This document shows positions 16,319 to 23,872 of a stretch of DNA of 24,507 nt, one piece after another (the stretch's first letter is position 1; each line of letters starts with the position of its first letter). The stretch is taken from positions 1 through 24,507 of the forward strand of contig DLPX01000084.1 of NCBI GenBank assembly GCA_002477475.1. The letters run 5' to 3'. Made by a program: the position numbers and the translations under genes. The stretch comes from Proteobacteria bacterium UBA7447 (GTDB lineage: Bacteria; Pseudomonadota; Gammaproteobacteria; Arenicellales; UBA868). The notes beneath the pieces were generated by a model that was given only the letters and a program-made list of their open reading frames with translations, searched no databases and was not told the DNA's origin.

Positions 16319-17917
16319 TCATTCCCACTCAATCGTGGCCGGCGGTTTTCCGGAAATATCGTAAACCACCCGGGAAATGCCTTTAACCTCATTAATGATC
16401 CTTCGGCTCACGCGATCGAGAAAATCGTAAGGCAGTTCTGCCCACTTGGCCGTCATGAAGTCCACTGTCTCCACGGCACGAAGGGCAACAACGTAATCAT
16501 AGGCGCGGTTATCCCCTACCACGCCGACCGACTTGACCGGAAGGAAGACCACAAAAGCCTGGCTCACTTTGTCGTAGAGACCCTCGCGCCGAAGCTCTGA
16601 AATAAAGATCGCGTCGGCTTGTCGCAATAGGTCTGCATAAGGTTTCTGCACCTCTCCCAGGATGCGCACACCCAGTCCCGGACCGGGGAACGGATGACGG
16701 AAAATCATCTCTTCAGGCAATCCCAACTCTAGACCGATTTTCCGCACCTCGTCCTTGAAAAGGTCCCGGAGTGGCTCCACCAGGCTCAGCGCCATATGTT
16801 CCGGGAGGCCGCCGACGTTATGATGGGATTTGATCACCTTTGCTTTGCCAGAGGAGTCGCCAGCGGATTCGATGACGTCCGGATAGATGGTTCCCTGCGC
16901 CAGCCACTTCACGTCGGAAATCTTTCCGGCTTCCTGGTCAAAAACATCAATAAACGCGTGCCCAATTCTTTTGCGTTTTTCTTCCGGATCCGTCACGCCT
17001 TTCAGATCCTCAAGGAAGCGGTCCTGGGCGTTTACACGCACGACTCTCACCCCCATATTCTTGGAGAAAGTCCGCATGACATCGTCGCCTTCATCAAGGC
17101 GCAGTAGACCGGTATCGACAAACACACAGGTCAATTGCTCTCCAATCGCACGATGAAGCAGTGCTGCCGCGACAGACGAGTCCACTCCGCCCGACAACCC
17201 CAAGAGCACGTTATCCGATCCCACTTTCTGACGGATGTCTTGAATCGCGGAATCGATAATCCGATCCGAGGTCCATTCCCGCCCGCAACCGCAGATCTCA
17301 TGCACAAAGCGCTCGATAATCTGACGGCCCTGAGCGGTATGCGTTACTTCAGGGTGGAATTGCAATCCGTAGAAGCGACGATCCTCGTCTGCCATACCCG
17401 CAAGAGGGGCACTGGGCGTTTCGGCAATGACACGGAAGCCTGACGGCAGAGAATCAACCCGATCGCCGTGACTCATCCAGACATCCAAGAGCCCGTATCC
17501 CTCGGCCGTCCGATGATCTTCGATGTCTCGTAATAGACTCGAATGGCCGCGTGCCCGAACCTGCGCGTAGCCGTATTCTCGATGGCTGGCAGGTACAACC
17601 ACGCCGCCGAGCTGGCCCGCCATCGTCTGCATTCCATAACAGATGCCCAGCACCGGCACCCCTAACGAAAACACCTGTTCAGGCACTTTCGGGGCATCCG
17701 TGCCATGGACGCTCTCCGGCCCGCCGGAAAGAATGATCCCGCTCGCCCAAAAATCTACAACCTTTTTCGGGGAGACATCCCAGGGAAACAGTTCCGAATA
17801 CACGCCTGCTTCTCGGACCCGCCGGGCGATCAGTTGACTATACTGGGATCCGAAATCAAGAATCAGGATGCGATCCTGATCCGAACCTGCCGCTACCCCA
17901 GGCGGTGACAAGCTCAA
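16319..17917 (-). CDS. guaA: GMP synthase (glutamine-hydrolysing)
   Basis: This 532-residue enzyme aminates XMP to GMP. The class I glutamine amidotransferase domain (about 16-210) has the catalytic triad Cys93 (GICYGMQ), His188 and Glu190 (LQFHPEV). The ATP-pyrophosphatase domain has the P-loop LSGGVDSSV (241-249). The C-terminal dimerisation domain includes FRHPFPGPGLGVRILGE and ends in the family's characteristic PPATIEWE. The start is a TTG overlapping the guaB stop (TTGA), with GGGG three bases upstream, so translation is probably coupled to guaB. The next gene starts about 25 bases after the stop. Confidence 0.97.
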   Translation of the reverse strand: MSLSPPGVAAGSDQDRILILDFGSQYSQLIARRVREAGVYSELFPWDVSPKKVVDFWASGIILSGGPESVHGTDAPKVPEQVFSLGVPVLGICYGMQTMAGQLGGVVVPASHREYGYAQVRARGHSSLLRDIEDHRTAEGYGLLDVWMSHGDRVDSLPSGFRVIAETPSAPLAGMADEDRRFYGLQFHPEVTHTAQGRQIIERFVHEICGCGREWTSDRIIDSAIQDIRQKVGSDNVLLGLSGGVDSSVAAALLHRAIGEQLTCVFVDTGLLRLDEGDDVMRTFSKNMGVRVVRVNAQDRFLEDLKGVTDPEEKRKRIGHAFIDVFDQEAGKISDVKWLAQGTIYPDVIESAGDSSGKAKVIKSHHNVGGLPEHMALSLVEPLRDLFKDEVRKIGLELGLPEEMIFRHPFPGPGLGVRILGEVQKPYADLLRQADAIFISELRREGLYDKVSQAFVVFLPVKSVGVVGDNRAYDYVVALRAVETVDFMTAKWAELPYDFLDRVSRRIINEVKGISRVVYDISGKPPATIEWE

Positions 17918-19380
17918 CTGCCCCGTTGATAGTTTGGCGCTTCTTTCACAACAGTCACGTCGTGAACGTGACTTTCTGTGTACCCGGAATGTGTGATCTG
18001 GACAAACCGGCAGTGTGATCTCATTTCAGCAATCGTGGCGCACCCCGTATACCCCATACTGGCCCTGAGCCCGCCGGTCAGTTGATGAATAATCTGCGAC
18101 ATCGGTCCCTTAAATGGAACCCGTCCCTCAATACCCTCTGGGACGAGTTTTCCAGGATCACTCTGCCCTTCTTGAAAGTACCGATCCTTAGAACCTTCTT
18201 GCATTGCACCAAGCGAACCCATGCCTCGATAGCTCTTATAGGATCTGCCCTGAAAGAGCTCGATCTCGCCCGGCGCCTCCTCGGTTCCCGCGAGCAGTCC
18301 CCCAACCATTACCGCGTTGGCTCCTGCCGCAATGGCCTTGGCGATGTCCCCGGAAAAACGAATTCCTCCATCGGCTATCACAGGAATCGCAAACTCTCTA
18401 AGTGCCGCGGCGGTATCTGAGATTGCTGTGATTTGAGGCACACCCACTCCTGCGACCACCCGCGTAGTGCAAATGGAGCCTGGTCCAATGCCGACTTTCA
18501 CGCCATCGGCGCCCGCATCGGCCAAAGCCCGGGCCGCATCGGCGGTAGCGATATTTCCCGCGACGACTTCGACGTTGACGAATGACTTTTTGATTTCACG
18601 AACGCGCTCAAGCACACCTCGCGAATGTCCATGCGCAGTGTCGACCACGATGGCATCAACTCCGGCCTCTACCAGACGCTCACAACGCTCTGCCGAATCT
18701 CCCCCGGTACCAATCGCGGCCGAAACACGGAGCCGCCCCTCACCATCCTTGCACGCATCAGGAAACTCGGTCTGCTTCTGTATATCCTTGACAGTGACAA
18801 GCCCTTTCAGATTAAAGGCCTCGTCTACCAGCAGTACCTTCTCTATCCGGTGCTCATGGAGCAAACCGCGGATATCCTCCCGCGTGGCTTTCTCCGGCGC
18901 AGTCACCAAGCGTTCGCGGGGGGTCATCACTGCAGTCACCGCCTGGTCAGAACGATCTTCGAAGCGTATATCCCGACTCGTGACGATTCCGGTAAGCCGA
19001 CCGTTTTCATCCAGCACCGGTACCCCCGAAAAGTTTTTCTCCCGTATCAGGGCTACCACTTCGCCGACCGTTGCGGAATTGGGAACACAGACCGGATTTT
19101 TAATGATACCGCTCTCATACTTTTTGACCGCACTCACCTGCTCCGCCTGCTCGGTCGGCGTCATATTGCGATGTATTACCCCCAGACCGCCAGACTGGGC
19201 CAAACAAATGGCCGCTCGCGCCTCAGTCACAGTATCCATTGCCGCAGAAATGAGCGGAATATTGAGAGTAATGTTGCGCGAAAAGGCGCTAGCCAGATCG
19301 ACTTCGTGAGGGAGAACATCCGACCGGTCAGGGACCAAGAGCACGTCGTCGAAGGTGAGTGCAAGATCTGGATGTTCCAT
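17914..19380 (-). CDS. guaB: inosine-5'-monophosphate dehydrogenase
   Basis: This enzyme oxidises IMP to XMP with NAD+, the committed step to GMP, and is followed directly by guaA. From the ATG at 19380 it has 488 residues. The catalytic loop GPGSICTTRVVAGVG places the nucleophile at Cys304. The N-terminal LALTFDDVLLVP is the family start, and two CBS domains (about 93-203) are inserted in the barrel, including GVPVLDENGRLTGIVTSRD. YRGMGSLGAM and YTGCATIAEMR are also present. The frame stays open to an ATG at 19437, but that start has no ribosome binding site and would add 19 residues before the conserved beginning. A consensus -10 lies between the two starts. Confidence 0.96.
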   Translation of the reverse strand: MEHPDLALTFDDVLLVPDRSDVLPHEVDLASAFSRNITLNIPLISAAMDTVTEARAAICLAQSGGLGVIHRNMTPTEQAEQVSAVKKYESGIIKNPVCVPNSATVGEVVALIREKNFSGVPVLDENGRLTGIVTSRDIRFEDRSDQAVTAVMTPRERLVTAPEKATREDIRGLLHEHRIEKVLLVDEAFNLKGLVTVKDIQKQTEFPDACKDGEGRLRVSAAIGTGGDSAERCERLVEAGVDAIVVDTAHGHSRGVLERVREIKKSFVNVEVVAGNIATADAARALADAGADGVKVGIGPGSICTTRVVAGVGVPQITAISDTAAALREFAIPVIADGGIRFSGDIAKAIAAGANAVMVGGLLAGTEEAPGEIELFQGRSYKSYRGMGSLGAMQEGSKDRYFQEGQSDPGKLVPEGIEGRVPFKGPMSQIIHQLTGGLRASMGYTGCATIAEMRSHCRFVQITHSGYTESHVHDVTVVKEAPNYQRGS

Positions 19381-19386
19381 CGATCG

Positions 19387-19415
19387 ATTATACGGTTTGA
19401 CTTGGACGCGGTAAA
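19387..19415 (-). promoter_or_regulatory. guaB promoter, predicted leaderless
   Basis: On the minus strand TTTACC (19415-19410, four of six matches to TTGACA) is followed by a 17-base spacer and a perfect TATAAT (19392-19387). Six bases then separate the -10 from the ATG at 19380, so the usual start distance puts +1 on the A of the ATG. No Shine-Dalgarno sequence could be present in such a transcript. The promoter must lie in the 111-base divergent region, which supports the call. Confidence 0.6.
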
Positions 19416-19425
19416 CTTGTAGGGT
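19397..19425 (+). promoter_or_regulatory. candidate promoter of small exported protein gene
   Basis: TTGACT (19397-19402, five of six) is followed by a 17-base spacer and TAGGGT (19420-19425, three of six). Transcription would begin near 19432 with a leader of about 60 bases before the ATG at 19492. It overlaps the guaB promoter on the opposite strand, so the two could compete. The weak -10 makes this tentative; the AT-rich stretch 19450-19463 could hold an alternative. Confidence 0.3.
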
Positions 19426-19491
19426 GTTCTTAGGCATTAAGTGACTGTTATTTTTAAATAAATCACACGAATGTAATTCGGAGGAAACCTG

Positions 19492-19827
19492 ATGAAAAAA
19501 CTGTCTACCTGGGTCTCGTTGCTTGCGGGAGTGGGCATGGTGCTATCAATTTCAGCCTCTCACGCCGGAACCGCCTCCGAGGCGATCGCGCAGGCTGAAG
19601 CGGACCTTGCCGCAGCTCAACAGGCCAGTGCGGTCTGGCGCCTGCTTGATCCGGCGACGGGCGGAGGTGCTGTCCCGCTGGGCAAACTTCTGAAGACGGC
19701 GAAGGCCAAACTCGAAGCAAACGAGGAATCTGAAGCAATTCGAATCGCTGAAAAGATCTCTTGGGCCGCTCATGCAGGTATCGCGCAGTCCAAAGCCCAA
19801 AAAACCGCAGCGCCCTTCTACTTTTAA
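19492..19827 (+). CDS. small exported protein, SoxK-like
   Basis: This 111-residue protein has a clear Sec signal peptide: KK at 2-3, a hydrophobic core at about 7-22, and a likely cut after Ala25 in ASHA-GT. The mature 86 residues are alanine-rich and predicted helical. The order of a helix ending in SAVWRLL, then LGKLLKTAKAKLEA, then ESEAIRIAEKISWAAHAG resembles SoxK-type SoxXA-binding proteins, which are small periplasmic helical proteins. No sox gene is in the window, so this is only a resemblance. GGAGG (19480-19484) lies seven bases before the ATG, a strong site. A terminator follows directly, so it is a single-gene transcript and could be abundant. It is divergent from guaB. Confidence 0.85.
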   Translation: MKKLSTWVSLLAGVGMVLSISASHAGTASEAIAQAEADLAAAQQASAVWRLLDPATGGGAVPLGKLLKTAKAKLEANEESEAIRIAEKISWAAHAGIAQSKAQKTAAPFYF

Positions 19828-19841
19828 ACTGTTTTATCGCC

Positions 19842-19870
19842 AAAAAAGCCGGACTTTGTCCGGCTTTTTT
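19842..19870 (+). terminator. intrinsic terminator after small exported protein gene
   Basis: A 13-base perfect stem, AAAAAAGCCGGAC and GTCCGGCTTTTTT, closes a TTT loop and is followed by one further T. The GC core GCCGGAC/GTCCGGC is flanked by an A-tract and a T-tract, so it could work in both directions. It begins 14 bases after the stop at 19827 and insulates the downstream xseA, which therefore needs its own promoter. Confidence 0.93.
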
Positions 19871-19912
19871 TACGCCCTGTCTCAGCGCCCTGAGTTAATC
19901 CACGCTTTGTGC

Positions 19913-19941
19913 TTATCGGGGGATCTCCCGAAAGGCATAAT
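19913..19941 (+). promoter_or_regulatory. xseA promoter, predicted leaderless
   Basis: TTATCG (19913-19918, three of six matches) is followed by 17 bases and CATAAT (19936-19941, five of six). Exactly six bases (ATCGGG) then precede the ATG at 19948, which would put +1 at the start codon. The 77 bases between the upstream terminator and this ATG must contain a promoter unless the terminator leaks. No well-spaced Shine-Dalgarno sequence precedes the ATG. Confidence 0.45.
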
Positions 19942-19947
19942 ATCGGG

Positions 19948-21282
19948 ATGAGCCGAACGATCCTCCAGGTTAGTGAGTTCACCCGGGTAGCGCGCGATCT
20001 TCTTGAGGAGCATTTCGGGACAGTCTGGCTCACCGGTGAGATCTCTAATCTCGCGACACCGGCCTCCGGGCATATATATTTTTCATTGAAGGACGAGCAC
20101 GCGCAAATCCGCTGCGCGATGTTTCGAAATCGCCGCTCACCCTATCGAGGCACCCTTGAGAACGGTACCGAGGTCTTATTAAGCGGAAATGTGTCAATCT
20201 ACGAAGCCCGCGGCGATTTTCAACTTATCGTTGAATACATCGAACCCGCAGGTGAAGGCGAACTGCGGCAGCGTTTTGAGGAGTTAAAACGCAGGCTGAC
20301 TGCTGAAGGGCTTTTCGATCCCGGGGAGCGACGCCCGATTCCTGAGCGTCCTGGCCGAATCGGGATCATCACCTCGAAACACGGCGCGGCGCTTCAGGAT
20401 ATGTTAGCGACTCTGACCCGGCGCTTCCCCCTGGCCGAAGCGCTGGTGTCGCCTGTCATGGTCCAGGGAGAGCACGCAGCTCCCCAAATTGCTCACGCGC
20501 TGAACATGCTGAGCCCTCGCCAATGCGACGTCGTTCTGCTTGCTCGAGGTGGGGGCTCGCTCGAGGACTTGTGGGCCTTCAACGAAGAAATCGTAGTCCG
20601 CGCAATCGGAAAGTGCAAACTGCCCGTTGTCTCAGGCGTAGGTCATGAAACCGACACGACTCTGGCGGACTTCGCCGCAGATTTGCGTTGCGCCACGCCT
20701 ACCGCCGCCGCAGAGGCCGTCACTCCGGACATCGAGAGCCTGACCGGCTTGATTGACGGGCAGATTTTTCGGCTTGGCTCAGCGCTTGATCGCCAACGGC
20801 AAACGTCAGCCCAGCGGCTCGATAACGCGATGGCACGGCTCCGACACCCCAGCGATCGTCTCACCTATCAGGCGGAGAAACTCTTGTCTTTAGGTGAACG
20901 ACTGAAAACCGGATGGCGCCTTGAACATCAAAACCAGCACGCGCGCCTGACTCGATGCGGCCAGAAGCTTCAGATGCACTCCCCTCAAACTGAGGTAGCC
21001 GAAATATCTTCAAGGATCAAGACGGCGCGCACACGTCTTTTAAACCGGCTACATCAGGATCTGACGCAGCAACATCACCGTCTGGAACAAGCTGCAGCGC
21101 AACTTAAGGCGCTGAGCCCAACTGCCACTTTGGACCGCGGCTTCGCAATCGTACAAGTTGCGGGAAAAGAAACTGTCGTACGATCCGCGGCGACTCTGAA
21201 ACCCGGTGACGCTATCGTCACCCGTTTCGCAAACGGAACCGCGAACGCAGAAGTCACGTCGACCCAACCAGGGGACAGGTAA
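19948..21282 (+). CDS. xseA: exodeoxyribonuclease VII large subunit
   Basis: This 444-residue protein is the large subunit of exonuclease VII, which with XseB degrades single-stranded DNA in both directions. It has an N-terminal OB-fold with WLTGEISNLATPASGHIYFSLK and IRCAMFRNRRSPY, then VSIYEARGDFQLIVE and IEPAGEG. The catalytic domain has GRIGIITSKHGAALQDML, ARGGGSLEDLWAFNEE and SGVGHETDTTLADFAADLR, and a long helical region follows. The frame is open to a GTG at 19909, but homology begins just after the ATG at 19948. xseB is not in the window. The gene is alone on its strand and convergent with der. Confidence 0.95.
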   Translation: MSRTILQVSEFTRVARDLLEEHFGTVWLTGEISNLATPASGHIYFSLKDEHAQIRCAMFRNRRSPYRGTLENGTEVLLSGNVSIYEARGDFQLIVEYIEPAGEGELRQRFEELKRRLTAEGLFDPGERRPIPERPGRIGIITSKHGAALQDMLATLTRRFPLAEALVSPVMVQGEHAAPQIAHALNMLSPRQCDVVLLARGGGSLEDLWAFNEEIVVRAIGKCKLPVVSGVGHETDTTLADFAADLRCATPTAAAEAVTPDIESLTGLIDGQIFRLGSALDRQRQTSAQRLDNAMARLRHPSDRLTYQAEKLLSLGERLKTGWRLEHQNQHARLTRCGQKLQMHSPQTEVAEISSRIKTARTRLLNRLHQDLTQQHHRLEQAAAQLKALSPTATLDRGFAIVQVAGKETVVRSAATLKPGDAIVTRFANGTANAEVTSTQPGDR

Positions 21283-21293
21283 CGTCGCTATCC

Positions 21294-21320
21294 GCGCCCG
21301 GCACAAGCAGGGCGCCTTTG
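21294..21320 (+). terminator. weak hairpin after xseA
   Basis: GCGCCC (21294-21299) and GGGCGC (21310-21315) form a six-base stem with a ten-base loop, followed by CTTTGT. It sits in the 38-base gap between the convergent xseA and der genes, the right place for a terminator. The T-run is short, so function is uncertain. Confidence 0.3.
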
Positions 21321-22664
21321 TCACCCTCTCCCCTTGCGAGACGTTTTCTTTTTGTCGTACGGATTTTCCGCATTGCGCAGTTCAAATCGAATCCGTGTTC
21401 CCGTCAACTTGAAAGTCCCGGCGAGCGTTTTCCCGAGATACCGGAGGTAACTTGCGGGCAGTTTGTGCAAAGTGTTGCCGTGAAGCACTACGATGGGAGG
21501 GTTTTTCCCTCCCTGGTGCGCATATTTCGGCTTGATCGTGCGATGGTTGACCATAGGTGGACGGTGATGCTCGACCGCCTGGGCCAGAGCCCGATTGAGG
21601 CGGCTGGTCCCCATCTCTGCCATCGCGCTGGCTCGAACTCGCCGAATCGCTTTGGTCAGTTCCGCAATCCCAGAACCATGCATCGCCGAGATAAAGACGG
21701 TGTCATGCTCAGGCAAGAAATCCAGTTTTCGGGAAAGTTCACGGCGTATCGCATTTTTGTCCCTTCTTTCGAGGCCATCCCATTTATTTACAGCAATCAC
21801 AATCGAACGGCCTGTCTCAACAATCAAGCCAGCTATCGTCGCATCCTGGTCACTCACACCTTCTCTTGCATCGAGGACCAGCACCGCTCCCTCGGCAGAT
21901 GCCAAGGCTTGCAAGGTCTTGACTACGGAGAACTTCTCAAGGGTCTCGCGCACGCGAGATTTTCTGCGCACCCCCGCAGTATCCAGCAGCAGCAAAGCTT
22001 CCCCATCGCGTTCGACAGGCACCGCAACACTATCCCGCGTTGTGCCCGGAAGATCTGCGACGATCATCCTGGGCTCACCGGCCAGGCAGTTGACCAGAGT
22101 GGATTTTCCGACATTGGGTCTGCCGACTATCGCGATCCGATTGGCCTCTGCGCTGATCCCTTCAGATTCCGAGTCAGGCACGATGCTGGCAATTGCGTCC
22201 AACAAGGTCCCAACGCCTTGTCCTGTTTTAGCCGAAACGACCTGAGGCGTACCCAGGGACAGTTCAAAGAATTCACTGGCGGTGATGTCGCGATCCAGGC
22301 CCTCCGCCTTATTGGCTGCCACCAAGACTGGGGTTTCGTCCCTGCGTAAATCTGAGGCGATATCTCGATCTGAAGCCGACAGGCCATCACGCGCATCAAG
22401 CAGAAACACGACCGCGTCGGCCTCTGACAGCGCCTGGAACACCTGTTCCCGGACCGCGGCACTCAGAACATCTCCGTCATCCGAGAGTCCCCCAGTATCA
22501 ATCAGGAGAAAACGTCGATCCTGATGTGAGGCCTCGCCATAAAGTCGATCACGGGTAACGCCCGGTTGGTCATCGACAAGCGCCTGGCGCGAGCGGGTCA
22601 GTCGGTTAAATAATGTCGACTTGCCAACGTTGGGCCTGCCGACAAGAGCGACAACGGGAATCAT
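21321..22664 (-). CDS. der: ribosome biogenesis GTPase Der (EngA)
   Basis: This 447-residue double-GTPase is needed for 50S ribosomal subunit assembly. The first G domain has G1 GRPNVGKST (9-17), G3 DTGG (56-59) and G4 NKAE (118-121), where NKxD is the norm. The second has GRPNVGKST (181-189), DTAGVRRKS and NKWDG. A C-terminal KH-like domain with HRPPMVNHRTIKPKYAHQ and NPPIVVLHGN follows, and the tail is basic (KKKTSRKGRG). It is the last gene of yfgM-bamB-der, a conserved gammaproteobacterial order. There are 38 bases between it and bamB, and no clear ribosome binding site precedes the ATG. Confidence 0.97.
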   Translation of the reverse strand: MIPVVALVGRPNVGKSTLFNRLTRSRQALVDDQPGVTRDRLYGEASHQDRRFLLIDTGGLSDDGDVLSAAVREQVFQALSEADAVVFLLDARDGLSASDRDIASDLRRDETPVLVAANKAEGLDRDITASEFFELSLGTPQVVSAKTGQGVGTLLDAIASIVPDSESEGISAEANRIAIVGRPNVGKSTLVNCLAGEPRMIVADLPGTTRDSVAVPVERDGEALLLLDTAGVRRKSRVRETLEKFSVVKTLQALASAEGAVLVLDAREGVSDQDATIAGLIVETGRSIVIAVNKWDGLERRDKNAIRRELSRKLDFLPEHDTVFISAMHGSGIAELTKAIRRVRASAMAEMGTSRLNRALAQAVEHHRPPMVNHRTIKPKYAHQGGKNPPIVVLHGNTLHKLPASYLRYLGKTLAGTFKLTGTRIRFELRNAENPYDKKKTSRKGRG

Positions 22665-22702
22665 GTTGCGAGGAAACGCCCTTAAGGCCTAGAAGTTCAG
22701 GA

Positions 22703-23866
22703 TCACTCACCAACCGCCCAAGCGGTCAGCGATCCATTCTCCGACAGAGTGACGAAGCGGTCGTCGTCGCCGGCTCCGTAAATCCCCAGGACCGCGCCGC
22801 CGCCTCCCTTCTTGCGCCCCACGAACTCCCCGGAGGCTGCATCAAGTAAGTAGAGCAGTCCTTTATAGTCCCCAACGACCGCAAAGCCACGCGGCTCCAG
22901 ACCAAAGGGTCCGCTGACACCTCTACCCAGAAGCGCGTCTAGCTTCCAGATCTGCGTGCCGCTTTGGATATCCAGACCGGAAACTGATCCATCGTCCGCT
23001 GTCACCAGCAGTATGTCTCCTACTGCACTCAACGGACGCAGGGTAGAGTAATCTGCATCCCACTCGATGCGTCTTGTCTTCAAAGAAACCGCGCTGATTT
23101 GAGCCTGGAAACCGGCAATAATCAGGCGTTCGCCCATCTGGTATGGGTCCGAGTCAATGTCCACCAGGCGATTGACTTCATTGCTGCCGCGAGCTCGAAA
23201 AATACGCGCACTCCAGAGCTCCGCCCCCGATTCAACATCGATGCCTGACAGTCTCCCGCTGGCAAAACCGATTAACGCCACGTTATTGATAACCAGCGGG
23301 GCAGAGAGCCCTCGCACGGTGAGCGCTGGCACCGAGCGCCGGACGCGCCAGAGAATCCCGCCGGACTCAAGGTCTGCGCCAATGACCTGGCCATCGCCCG
23401 ATCGAAGCAGCACCTGCTTTTCCGTGAGCACCGGACGCGCAAGAACTTCCGTACCCATTTTCTGCCGCCAACGCAGGCTGCCATTCTCGGCATCAAGGGA
23501 CACTACCTCTCCCTCGCGGGTCACGACAATTACATGCCTGGTATCTGCCCCTACCCCGGCGGCCAACGACTCTTCCAGGTTCTGCTGCCAGATGATCTGG
23601 CCCGATTCAGCGTCAAGGGAATAAATTCGCCCTCCCGGTTCTGCGGCATACAGCCGGCCCGTCTGCAAAGAGGGCGCCAGAAGAAAGTTACCATTCTGGT
23701 ATCCTGCTCCCAGATCACGACGCCAGAGTTTTCGTAAGGTAGCCGTCTGCTCTACCGTTGGGGCCTGCGTGACGGGCCCTCCCTCCCGCATAAAGTGGAT
23801 GGCGCTCTTTCCGCATCCCAACAAGGGCAGCATCATCGCCGCCAGCAGTACAAGACGCACTTTCAT
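22703..23866 (-). CDS. bamB: outer membrane assembly lipoprotein BamB
   Basis: This 387-residue lipoprotein is a subunit of the BAM complex, which inserts beta-barrel proteins into the outer membrane. It has a lipoprotein signal peptide with lipobox LLGC (cysteine 18), so the mature protein is anchored on the periplasmic side. The rest is an eight-bladed PQQ-type propeller with repeating blade motifs such as GRIYSLDAESGQIIWQ, GEVVSLDAENGSLRWRQ, GRLSGIDVESGAELWS and GSVSGLDIQSGTQIWK. The ATG lies six bases after the yfgM stop, with GGGTGA about six bases upstream. Confidence 0.96.
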   Translation of the reverse strand: MKVRLVLLAAMMLPLLGCGKSAIHFMREGGPVTQAPTVEQTATLRKLWRRDLGAGYQNGNFLLAPSLQTGRLYAAEPGGRIYSLDAESGQIIWQQNLEESLAAGVGADTRHVIVVTREGEVVSLDAENGSLRWRQKMGTEVLARPVLTEKQVLLRSGDGQVIGADLESGGILWRVRRSVPALTVRGLSAPLVINNVALIGFASGRLSGIDVESGAELWSARIFRARGSNEVNRLVDIDSDPYQMGERLIIAGFQAQISAVSLKTRRIEWDADYSTLRPLSAVGDILLVTADDGSVSGLDIQSGTQIWKLDALLGRGVSGPFGLEPRGFAVVGDYKGLLYLLDAASGEFVGRKKGGGGAVLGIYGAGDDDRFVTLSENGSLTAWAVGE

Positions 23867-23872
23867 CGGGTA

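Noticed and set aside
18467..19309. 280-codon plus-strand open frame opposite guaB
   Set aside because: It is serine/arginine/threonine-rich shadow sequence antisense to IMP dehydrogenase, with no family motif.
19381..19437. Longer guaB start at 19437
   Set aside because: It lacks a ribosome binding site, adds 19 residues not expected before LALTFDDVLL, and would place the consensus -10 inside the coding sequence.
21318..22349. 343-codon plus-strand open frame opposite der
   Set aside because: It is antisense to a fully conserved GTPase gene, has no recognisable domain, and is explained by codon bias of the real gene.
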